64,000 bases of DNA, taken from Gallionellaceae bacterium (GTDB lineage Bacteria > Pseudomonadota > Gammaproteobacteria > Burkholderiales > Thiobacillaceae). Positions 53,999 through 60,095 of the stretch are shown piece after piece. Made by a program: the position numbers and the translations under genes. The notes under the pieces are model-generated. The model had not been told where the DNA came from. It saw only the letters and a program-made list of their open reading frames with translations, and made no database searches. The stretch covers positions 38,022-102,021 of the forward strand of contig JAQTLN010000007.1 in the NCBI GenBank assembly GCA_028714875.1, given 5' to 3'. Position 1 is the stretch's first letter. Every line of letters starts with the position of its first letter.

Positions 53999-54221
53999 GG
54001 CAATCCTTTTGTATATAATTAAAAATATGTGCGACAATAATACTGGAACAAATATTTACATTGGTTGATGTGGCTGGAGCAATTTTGCAAAATTCTTTCT
54101 CTATTGTCATTCTGTTTCGATCATATTCTAGAGAATTGGCGTTCTGATAGCAAAAAATAGCGTGGTGACAAAATCAATAATCTTCTTCAGAATCTGAATT
54201 TGAAAACAGGATTTTTCTACA

Positions 54222-54287
54222 GTCTCAACGCCGAATCTCAGCCGCGAGCGCAGCGAGTGGCACGTCGGCTGTAGCGCCACGTTAGGC
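54222..54287 (-). other. attC of cassette C4
   Basis: Cores gtctcaac (54222-54229) and gttaggc (54281-54287) around a short body (cagccgcgagcg and cgtcggctgtagcg arms). About 66 bp, the shortest intact site of the array. Confidence 0.8.
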
Positions 54288-54911
54288 ATTTTTGCACAAC
54301 CTAGATTGGTTGCTACTAGCATCAGGCGAACAATATCTACAATTATCACCCTCGGCGTTTAACGGCTCTGCCGTAATTCCGAGCGAAAACTTGGATCGCA
54401 CCCAATTCATAAACTTCTCGGGCAACCCGGCCGGATGATTTACTCTTGCGCTACGCCCTCCGACCATCGTTAGGAACTCTTCAGGAACATCGATGCGGGT
54501 TTTCCCTAAATACCAGAACTCCCGACCAACAAAAACGTAAGGAACCTGGGTGTCTTTTTCCATCATTCCTTGATGATACGGGTTGGGGAGTTGATGCCAA
54601 TTGCCTTTCTCGTCCTGGTAGTAAAAATTATCTCCACATCTCTGCTTCCACCCGCCGCTCATTATGGGCTTTTTAGATGTAAACCTTGGATCACGAAAAT
54701 AATCGTTCATATGAATTCGCTCATCCACCCTCATTGCGTAGATGAACTGATAACCGGCTTCCTTTTGGGAAAAACCAGCTATCCAATCTCCCGGCTTGAC
54801 TGCGGAGCCTTGGTGGTTCGGAGTGCACACCGCCAGCGTACACCAGCCGCCGAATGGATTGGGTGCCAGGCCAGAGTCTATTTTGACAATGTACGTATAA
54901 AGCTTGCTCAT
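54282..54911 (-). CDS. Cassette C4: Nmad2-like protein (nucleotide-modification-associated)
   Basis: A 209-residue protein. The N-terminal block KLYTYIVKIDSGLAPNPFGG, then WCTLAVCTP and KPGDWIAGFSQ, is what I associate with the Nmad2 family, found near DNA-hypermodification and defence genes. FIYAMRVDERIHMNDYFRDP, SGGWKQRCGDNFYYQDEKGN and VFVGREFWYLGK continue the pattern. A cysteine cluster (CRYC) lies near the C-terminus. It starts 25 nt after the UDG-like gene, with only an 18-bp attC remnant between, so the two are effectively one two-gene cassette. Biochemical activity is not known to me. Confidence 0.72.
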   Translation of the reverse strand: MSKLYTYIVKIDSGLAPNPFGGWCTLAVCTPNHQGSAVKPGDWIAGFSQKEAGYQFIYAMRVDERIHMNDYFRDPRFTSKKPIMSGGWKQRCGDNFYYQDEKGNWHQLPNPYHQGMMEKDTQVPYVFVGREFWYLGKTRIDVPEEFLTMVGGRSARVNHPAGLPEKFMNWVRSKFSLGITAEPLNAEGDNCRYCSPDASSNQSRLCKNA

Positions 54912-54924
54912 AATAATCCAGAAT

Positions 54925-54942
54925 GCCTAACGTGTATTAGCC
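54925..54942 (-). other. attC remnant (18 bp) between C3 and C4
   Basis: gcctaacgtgtattagcc: the outer cores gcctaac and attagcc joined by 4 nt, with the whole body of the site missing. The attagcc core is one base off the C3 start core (ggctaac complement). It overlaps the C3 stop codon. Confidence 0.75.
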
Positions 54943-55578
54943 ACGGTATTTACGTACCAAAGCTGCAACCTCGTTTCGGTTTGCCGCTCTTTTGTCAGCA
55001 GGGAGATTACGCTGTCGATTCATGTATAAACATGGAATCCCTAACTCGTCTACAGCATTATGTCCTTGTTCCCACGCCCACTTTCCGATGAAGATCACAA
55101 CATTCGGAGAGAGCATATGAAGCCAATTAACGAAGTGTTCTTTAATACACTCTTGGGCCAAGAGTTGGTTTGGCTTCCTGTCACTATCCGTACGGCAGCG
55201 AATGACATTACAGTATGAAATATCTTCCAGCGATAATTTGCACTCACTCAGGGGAAAGTATTTGTTCGTAACAGGCCACTGAGGAATGAAATGTTTCAAG
55301 ACTGCGGAAAGCTCCGCATAGCGTTGTGGAGTTGGTGTGTCACGTAGCGCCCTTAGCGATGCTGTGTATGGTCGATCTTGCACTTCGAGTGATTTTGGTG
55401 TGCCCGGATTCTGGCCTACGAGAAGAACCAGTGATTCCACGTATCTTGCCCCTATGTACCCTGGCTGTGGGATGTTCTCATCTCTGTTTCGCAGGATGTG
55501 GCGACAGGTCGAACGAGTACAGTTCGCGCACGTAATTATTTTTGCAAATTCTGTATGCCATTTGATCGGGGGCGTCAT
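54937..55578 (-). CDS. Cassette C3: family-4-like uracil-DNA glycosylase superfamily protein
   Basis: A 213-residue protein with the [4Fe-4S] cysteine layout of family 4 UDGs: C17-x2-C20 near the N-terminus and C128-x15-C144 in NVIRCRTDSDRKPNQLLAQE. The first active-site motif is VGQNPG (54-59), closer to the GINPG of TDG/MUG than to the GEGPG/GEAPG of family 4. VVIFIGKWAWEQ is the expected late strand, but the usual H-P-S/A motif is replaced by YMNRQRNLP. It may therefore act on an unusual base rather than uracil, which is inference. It is followed by the Nmad2-like gene. Confidence 0.7.
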   Translation of the reverse strand: MTPPIKWHTEFAKIITCANCTRSTCRHILRNRDENIPQPGYIGARYVESLVLLVGQNPGTPKSLEVQDRPYTASLRALRDTPTPQRYAELSAVLKHFIPQWPVTNKYFPLSECKLSLEDISYCNVIRCRTDSDRKPNQLLAQECIKEHFVNWLHMLSPNVVIFIGKWAWEQGHNAVDELGIPCLYMNRQRNLPADKRAANRNEVAALVRKYRG

Positions 55579-55640
55579 TGTGAGTCCTCTGTTTCGGCCG
55601 CAATTTCACACGGATCTGTAATAGTGGGGTGATGGAAAGT

Positions 55641-55732
55641 GGCTAACGTTTAGGGTAAGGGGCGCCCGGCGCAAGCGCCGGCAAAGACCAAAACCGGCAT
55701 TTCGGGCGTCCCACTTGACCCGATTGTTATGC
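55641..55732 (-). other. attC of cassette C2
   Basis: Cores ggctaac (55641-55647) and gttatgc (55726-55732), second main attC type. The gttatgc core matches the C2 start core at 56564-56570. Confidence 0.9.
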
Positions 55733-55733
55733 G

Positions 55734-56546
55734 TTAAATTTCAAGAATCTTTTGGTTCTCTATAAGCCATCTTTCTTGAAATGCTCTTCTTGCGGCCCAG
55801 CCGACCTCTTTAATATACCAACCATTGACAGAGGCGCCAACCACAGCACCAATTACAGGGATGGCTTGTAGCGCCTTTCGCTTGGTAATATTTATTCCTA
55901 GTTGCTTTGCAAGACTTTTAATGCCTATAACGCCAGCTTCTTTGCCCATTTGATTGGTTGCGGCTTTTTGTGCCAACTGCTTCCATGTTTCCTTTGTGAT
56001 TGCAACTTCGATCGCCCTTAATGTGCTTAATGCGGCAATTTTTTCACCCATGTCGTTCGCGCCGGAGGCTGCCATAATCGCTAGGACAAAGTCCTTGTCG
56101 TGTTTCGTCTTGACTTCATATCCATAGCACACACCTATTTTATGTATGGTTCGTAGTGCTAGAACGATAATTGCCGGTATATCAACAGCCATGCCAGGCA
56201 GTCCTGCCGCTCCAGTTGCACCACCTTCGGCGGTTCCAATGCCGATAGCCCAGTTATGGACTTCATTAGCCAAACCATCTGACTTTTCAAGGTCATGGGT
56301 TTTAAGTGCATCAACCGAGTTAACGCCAGCATCCCGGATAATATCCTTTGTGTCTGTGAGCCATTCAGCCGCAGATGAAGAAAAGTCTAATGCTCCTTGA
56401 ATTGCGGCCACAGGTATGATCTTGTTGATTAGCCATGTTATTGGAGAAAGAATAATTCCAAATGCTTTTGACACAACGGATGGCTCTTCTGCTTTCCATT
56501 TTCGAATCTCGGCAACCTGCGTGTTTTCATATTTCGTCAGATGCAC
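55734..56546 (-). CDS. Cassette C2: EcsC-family protein
   Basis: A 270-residue protein with the EcsC-family pattern: GGATGAAGLPGMAVDIPAII, then LALRTIHKIGVCYGYE, and near the end QAIPVIGAVVGASVNGWYIK followed by AARRAFQERWL. EcsC proteins are of uncertain function and several occur near transport or envelope genes. Hydrophobic segments at about 28-52 suggest membrane contact. The start follows the cassette boundary by about 20 nt, with a ggagg-type site. Confidence 0.82.
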   Translation of the reverse strand: MHLTKYENTQVAEIRKWKAEEPSVVSKAFGIILSPITWLINKIIPVAAIQGALDFSSSAAEWLTDTKDIIRDAGVNSVDALKTHDLEKSDGLANEVHNWAIGIGTAEGGATGAAGLPGMAVDIPAIIVLALRTIHKIGVCYGYEVKTKHDKDFVLAIMAASGANDMGEKIAALSTLRAIEVAITKETWKQLAQKAATNQMGKEAGVIGIKSLAKQLGINITKRKALQAIPVIGAVVGASVNGWYIKEVGWAARRAFQERWLIENQKILEI

Positions 56547-56563
56547 ACAACCTCCTTAGTAAG

Positions 56564-56654
56564 GCATAACGTCTAGGTTAAGCGGGCGCGCGCGAGGCAC
56601 CAACTACGAAGTGAGCCGGCATTTCGCGCGCTCCGCTTGAACCGTCAGTTAGGC
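56564..56654 (-). other. attC of cassette C1
   Basis: Cores gcataac (56564-56570) and gttaggc (56648-56654), first main attC type (taggttaagcgggcgcgcgc and cgctccgcttgaacc arms). Confidence 0.9.
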
Positions 56655-56731
56655 ATAGCAGATGAAAGAAACACATTGATAATTCCTATCGAAGCAGAGG
56701 AAACGTAATGCGCCTCCATATTTTAACTATA

Positions 56732-57316
56732 CTAAACGCCATTCTTCGACTGAAGGTCATGCAGTAACTCTGCTTGAACTCTTTGTATTAGCTTAAAAAT
56801 TAGTCTTTGCTTCCTATCTCTACCATCAATGCTATTTATTATGTCAAAGCCCTCCTTAAGACGCTTTTCTATTATTTCTTGAGGAAGGTGACCATCAAGG
56901 AATTGTGGAATATTGGATATATTATGCGTGTTAAAGGGTAATAACCTGTTGCGAGCCTGACTAATAACTGTTTTTGACTGAATAAATAATACGTCGGCCC
57001 TGAACTGCTCTGGGTTGCTTTCGTACAACAATAGCGCCTCGTTGAAAACATGTAGCAAACCGTGGGATACTGCCCCAAAATATATTTCCAATAGATTTTT
57101 GAATCCTTCCTCGTTCAGTCTGTTGCAATCCATATCCCTTAGTTTTTTATATGCGCCAACAAATAAACCCATTAATATTATTACGCCAGCCACAACTCCT
57201 GTTACCTTCCCCCCTGGCAGGGTCGTGGTCATGCCATCGCCGGAATTCGCGCCAAGATACGCAATAGCCGCAGACGCAACAATAAATATCAAGGCGGTGA
57301 TTGTGGATCTATCCAT
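56732..57316 (-). CDS. Cassette C1: membrane-anchored protein of unknown function
   Basis: A 194-residue protein. Two hydrophobic spans near the N-terminus (ALIFIVASAAIAYLGA and VTGVVAGVIILMGLFVGAYK) anchor a soluble helical domain of about 140 residues with LLEIYFGAVSHGLLHVFNEA. No family is recognised. It is the cassette nearest to intI, so it should be the best expressed. The start lies about 22 nt after a gttagct core. Confidence 0.75.
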   Translation of the reverse strand: MDRSTITALIFIVASAAIAYLGANSGDGMTTTLPGGKVTGVVAGVIILMGLFVGAYKKLRDMDCNRLNEEGFKNLLEIYFGAVSHGLLHVFNEALLLYESNPEQFRADVLFIQSKTVISQARNRLLPFNTHNISNIPQFLDGHLPQEIIEKRLKEGFDIINSIDGRDRKQRLIFKLIQRVQAELLHDLQSKNGV

Positions 57317-57337
57317 AATGATAATTTCCTTGTGTAA

Positions 57338-57593
57338 AAGCTAACCAATCATGACCCCAAGGCTCGCCCCAGCAGGTAATAATTAGCACTAAGCTCAGAT
57401 TGTTTTCCAGGTTTATTGAATAACTTTAGAATGACCATGTTAATTTCTTGTCATATTGGTGTGATGGAGCCGGGCTTAACGTAATATCGCCGACATTTGT
57501 CGGCGTAAAAGTGTTACTGGACACGGCTGGTAATCTGGTGTCATGTGCTAACCTTATGATTCATATGGTTCAACTTGTCCAGTAACACCGATC
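57338..57593 (-). promoter_or_regulatory. attI / integron promoter region
   Basis: The gap between cassette C1 and intI should hold attI and the cassette promoter Pc. On the minus strand, possible recombination cores are gttagct (57338-57344) and gttaagc (57474-57480). A weak promoter-like pair, atgaca (57449-57454) and tctaaa (57425-57430) with an 18-bp spacer, points towards the cassettes. An 18-bp palindrome cgccgacatttgtcggcg lies at 57488-57505. A 13-bp inverted pair lies at 57511-57523 and 57576-57588, the latter just before the intI start. No LexA box was seen. Confidence 0.45.
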
Positions 57594-58589
57594 ATGACCA
57601 TGAACGTCGTCTCCCCCGATTCTTCTTCTCGCCCTCCGAAACTGCTGGAGCAACTTCGTGATCGTATCCGTGTAAAACACTACAGTATTCGCACGGAGCA
57701 GGCCTATGTGCAGTGGGCCAAACGATACATCTTCTTTCACGGGATGCGCCACCCTGCCGAAATGGGTAGATCGGAAGTTGAGTCGTTTCTGACCGCGCTT
57801 GCGGTCGAGCGGAATGTCACTGCTTCTACCCAGAACCAGGCGTTGTCGGCGCTGTTGTTTCTGTATCGGGAGGTGTTGAAGGTGGATTTGCCCTGGCTTT
57901 CCGATGTGATACGGGCGAAGAAGCCGGCGCGCTTGCCCACGGTGTTGACTCAAGAGGAGGCTCGGGCGTTGTTGAAGTATGTGGATGACCCCTTACTCGA
58001 TTTGATCATCCGACTACTTTATGGCACCGGTATGCGCTTGCTGGAATGCCTGCGGTTACGGGTAAAGGATGTGGAGTTCAGCCGCAACGAGATCGTGGTG
58101 CGTGATGGAAAGGGTGGTAAGGATCGCGTGACGATGTTGCCTTCGAGCTTGTCCGGGCGCCTTAAAGCGCATCTGGTAGTGGTGAAGGCGCAGCACGTTG
58201 CCGATCTGGCATTGGGGAAGGGCGAGGTGTGGTTGCCGGATGCGCTTGCGGTGAAGTACCCCAACGCGCCGAAGGAATGGGCTTGGCAGTATGTGTTTCC
58301 GGCGTCGGGATTTTCCACGGACCCGCGATCCGGTGCGGTGCGCCGGCATCATGTCGATGACAAGCGGGTGCAACGCGCGGTGAAGCTGGCTGCTGGCCGG
58401 GCGGAGATTGTGAAGCCGGTGAGCCCGCATACCTTGCGCCATAGCTTCGCCACGCATCTGCTGGAAGGCGGTTACGACATCCGCACGGTGCAGGAATTAC
58501 TGGGTCATTCCGATGTGTCGACGACGATGATCTACACCCATGTGCTGAATAAGGGTGGGCGTGGGGTGGTGAGTCCGTTGGATCGGTGA
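57594..58589 (+). CDS. intI: Integron integrase IntI
   Basis: Tyrosine recombinase of 331 residues that recombines attC with attI and with each other. The SAM-like N-terminal domain ([20 protein letters not shown]) is followed by the catalytic domain with [20 protein letters not shown] (first Arg), [15 protein letters not shown] (His-x-x-Arg) and nucleophile Tyr314 in TTMIYTHVL. The extra segment that separates IntI from XerC/D is present ([20 protein letters not shown]). The length is usual for IntI. It is oriented away from the cassettes, as expected. All catalytic residues are there, so it may be active. Confidence 0.95.
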   Translation: MTMNVVSPDSSSRPPKLLEQLRDRIRVKHYSIRTEQAYVQWAKRYIFFHGMRHPAEMGRSEVESFLTALAVERNVTASTQNQALSALLFLYREVLKVDLPWLSDVIRAKKPARLPTVLTQEEARALLKYVDDPLLDLIIRLLYGTGMRLLECLRLRVKDVEFSRNEIVVRDGKGGKDRVTMLPSSLSGRLKAHLVVVKAQHVADLALGKGEVWLPDALAVKYPNAPKEWAWQYVFPASGFSTDPRSGAVRRHHVDDKRVQRAVKLAAGRAEIVKPVSPHTLRHSFATHLLEGGYDIRTVQELLGHSDVSTTMIYTHVLNKGGRGVVSPLDR

Positions 58590-59092
58590 GGGGGGCGGTT
58601 TGTTTCGCGTTGCCGTTGTTGCATGGGTTGTTGAAATCCCCCCCTGCCCCCCTTTGGGAAAGGGGGGAGTTCGCCTGGTTCCCTGGCTCCAGGGTGGGCG
58701 CGGGGTGGTGAGTCCGCTGGATCGGTGAGGGGGCGGTTTGTTTCGTGTTGCTGTTGTTGCATGGGTTGTTGAAATCCCCCCCAGCCCCCCTTTGGGAAAG
58801 GGGGGAGTTCGCCTGGTTCCCTGGCTCCAGGGTGGGCGCGGGGTGGTGAGTCCGCTGGATCGGTGAGGGGGGCGGTTTGTTTTGCGTTGCTGTTGTTGCA
58901 TGGGTTGTTGAAATCCCCCCCAGCCCCCCTTTGGGAAAGGGGGGAGTTCGCCTGGTTCCCTGGCTCCAGGGTGGGCGCGGGGTGGTGAGTCCGCTGGATC
59001 GGTGAGGGGGGCGGTTTGTTTTGCGTTGCTGTTGTTGCATGGGTTGTTGAAATCCCCCCCCAGCCCCCCTTTGGGAAAGGGGGGAGTTTGTC
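58547..59092. repeat. 139-bp tandem repeat made from the intI 3' end and a family C arm
   Basis: The last 30-40 bp of intI (ggtgggcgtggggtggtgag and on through the stop) recur three more times, at about 58709, 58847 and 58986. Each is followed by a cggtttgttt...gttgttgcatgggttgttga block, a C-run/G-run palindrome and a ttcgcctggttccctggctc block. The spacing is 138-139 bp. The 58590-59102 gap contains nothing else. Confidence 0.9.
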
Positions 59093-59102
59093 GCGCGGCT
59101 GG

Positions 59103-59447
59103 TTATCCTATTCTCAGCAATGCGCCGACTTTGGCTTTGATCTCCGCCAATTCCTCCGGGGTTGTTATTCCTTTCCGTTCTGCTTGGCGTGATCGCCAAT
59201 CCAGGCTCTTGACCTGATCGGCAAGCGCGGCGCCGGTTGCGCCTGCGCCGGTCAGTTTCACTTCGAACGGATAACCCTTGATCTGATTGGTTACGGGTAC
59301 GCAGATAAGCAGACCCGCGCGCCCGTTGTAGGTTTTCGGGCTGAGTACGACTGCGGGGCGACGGCCGGCCTGTTCATGACCACTTTGTGGCGTGAAATCC
59401 ATCCAGACAATATCGCCCGCCTCGGGCACATATCTGGCTGGCATCAT
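59103..59447 (-). CDS. MazF/PemK-type toxin
   Basis: A 114-residue endoribonuclease toxin of the MazF fold. YVPEAGDIVWMDFTPQSGHE, RRPAVVLSPKTYN and LLICVPVTNQIKGYPFEV are the standard blocks. The start overlaps the antitoxin stop (ATGATG); the ATG at 59444 is equally possible. It lies just outside the integron platform, on the integrase side. Confidence 0.92.
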   Translation of the reverse strand: MMPARYVPEAGDIVWMDFTPQSGHEQAGRRPAVVLSPKTYNGRAGLLICVPVTNQIKGYPFEVKLTGAGATGAALADQVKSLDWRSRQAERKGITTPEELAEIKAKVGALLRIG

Positions 59448-59686
59448 GTGATTTCCTTGCCTTGCGCCGCGCCGAAATCCACTTCTGCGTGAAGATTTTC
59501 TTCTGTCATGCCGGCTAACAGTTCCTCCAGGTTGTAGATGGGGGCGACAGGTTCGAGGATGACTCGGCCGTTTTCCGCGCGCACATTCATGGCCTGATTC
59601 AGCGACAGGTGAGCTGCTTCCATGACCAATGCCGGAATACGTACTGCCGGGCTGTTGCCCCATTTCTTGATCTGTTGAATGCTCAT
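59444..59686 (-). CDS. MazE-type AbrB-fold antitoxin
   Basis: An 80-residue antitoxin with the AbrB-like DNA-binding start MSIQQIKKWGNSPAVRIPAL and an acidic C-terminus (EELLAGMTEENLHAEVDFGA). The ATG at 59686 has aggag 8 nt upstream; upstream in-frame sequence is noncoding. Neutralises the MazF toxin it overlaps. Confidence 0.92.
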   Translation of the reverse strand: MSIQQIKKWGNSPAVRIPALVMEAAHLSLNQAMNVRAENGRVILEPVAPIYNLEELLAGMTEENLHAEVDFGAAQGKEIT

Positions 59687-59815
59687 CCGGCCACTCCTGT
59701 AGAAACAAATGTAGATACGATGGCAGTGTAGTGGGCGCGTGTCGGGCCGGCAACCTGGAAACAGAGGGAGTCGGTTTGGCGCTGGTTTCCAGCCGTTGCA
59801 TGGCCAACCGCCGCG

Positions 59816-59954
59816 GAAATCCCCTCTAACCCCCCTTTTCAAAGGGGGGGAGCCAAGCGTAGGTCAGGTTGGCGCGTAGCGACTACCTGACGATTGTTCT
59901 GTCCGTTTGAAGGTGGATCGTCAGCTAGCGATAAAGCCGCAACCTGACCTACAG
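59816..59954. repeat. Family C arm and paired REP (family B) downstream of the acyl-CoA synthetase gene
   Basis: ccccccttttcaaagggggg at about 59829-59848, then gtaggtcaggttggcgcgta (59860) through aacctgacctac (59952). No gene is seen in 59687-60095. Confidence 0.75.
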
Positions 59955-60047
59955 CTGGCCAACCGCACAGAACCTTGAAATAGGGGGAGCTCGGTTCTTG
60001 CCATACGCAGGTGTTTCAACAACACGCTCGTGCCGCGCCAGAAGAAA

Positions 60048-60076
60048 AGCCGGTGGGTCGCCCCACCGGCTTCATT
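60048..60076 (-). terminator. Hairpin terminator downstream of the acyl-CoA synthetase gene
   Basis: On the minus strand, agccggtggggcgacccacc followed by ggctttt gives a strong stem and a short T-run, about 20 nt after the stop codon of the gene at 60096. Confidence 0.6.
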
Positions 60077-60095
60077 ACACGGCCGACTCAAACGC

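Larger units (their letters stand above)
44545..58589. mobile_element. Chromosomal integron: intI plus about 14 gene cassettes
   Basis: An IntI-type recombinase gene at one end and an array of cassettes, each ending in an attC site, all coding on the minus strand away from intI. Cassettes are numbered C1 (next to intI) to C14. Sites carry cores such as gcctaac and gttaggc. For several cassettes the R'' core matches the cassette's own first core: gttatgc (C2), gttaggc (C4), gttagcg (C6), gttcggc (C13) and gttagagc (C14). This is expected when each cassette has been a circle. The array is AT-rich between GC-rich ppdK and mazF. It is about 14 kb long. Confidence 0.93.

Noticed and set aside
44545..58589. 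Class 1 resistance integron
   Set aside because: No resistance cassette, no qacE-delta/sul1 conserved segment, and attC types and flanks point to a chromosomal array.
58547..59092. CRISPR array
   Set aside because: The units are 138-139 bp and near-identical throughout, with no short repeats separated by unique spacers.
58162..59199. A 345-codon frame on the minus strand
   Set aside because: It is antisense to intI and the tandem repeat; its Pro/Thr-rich repeats only mirror the repeat units.
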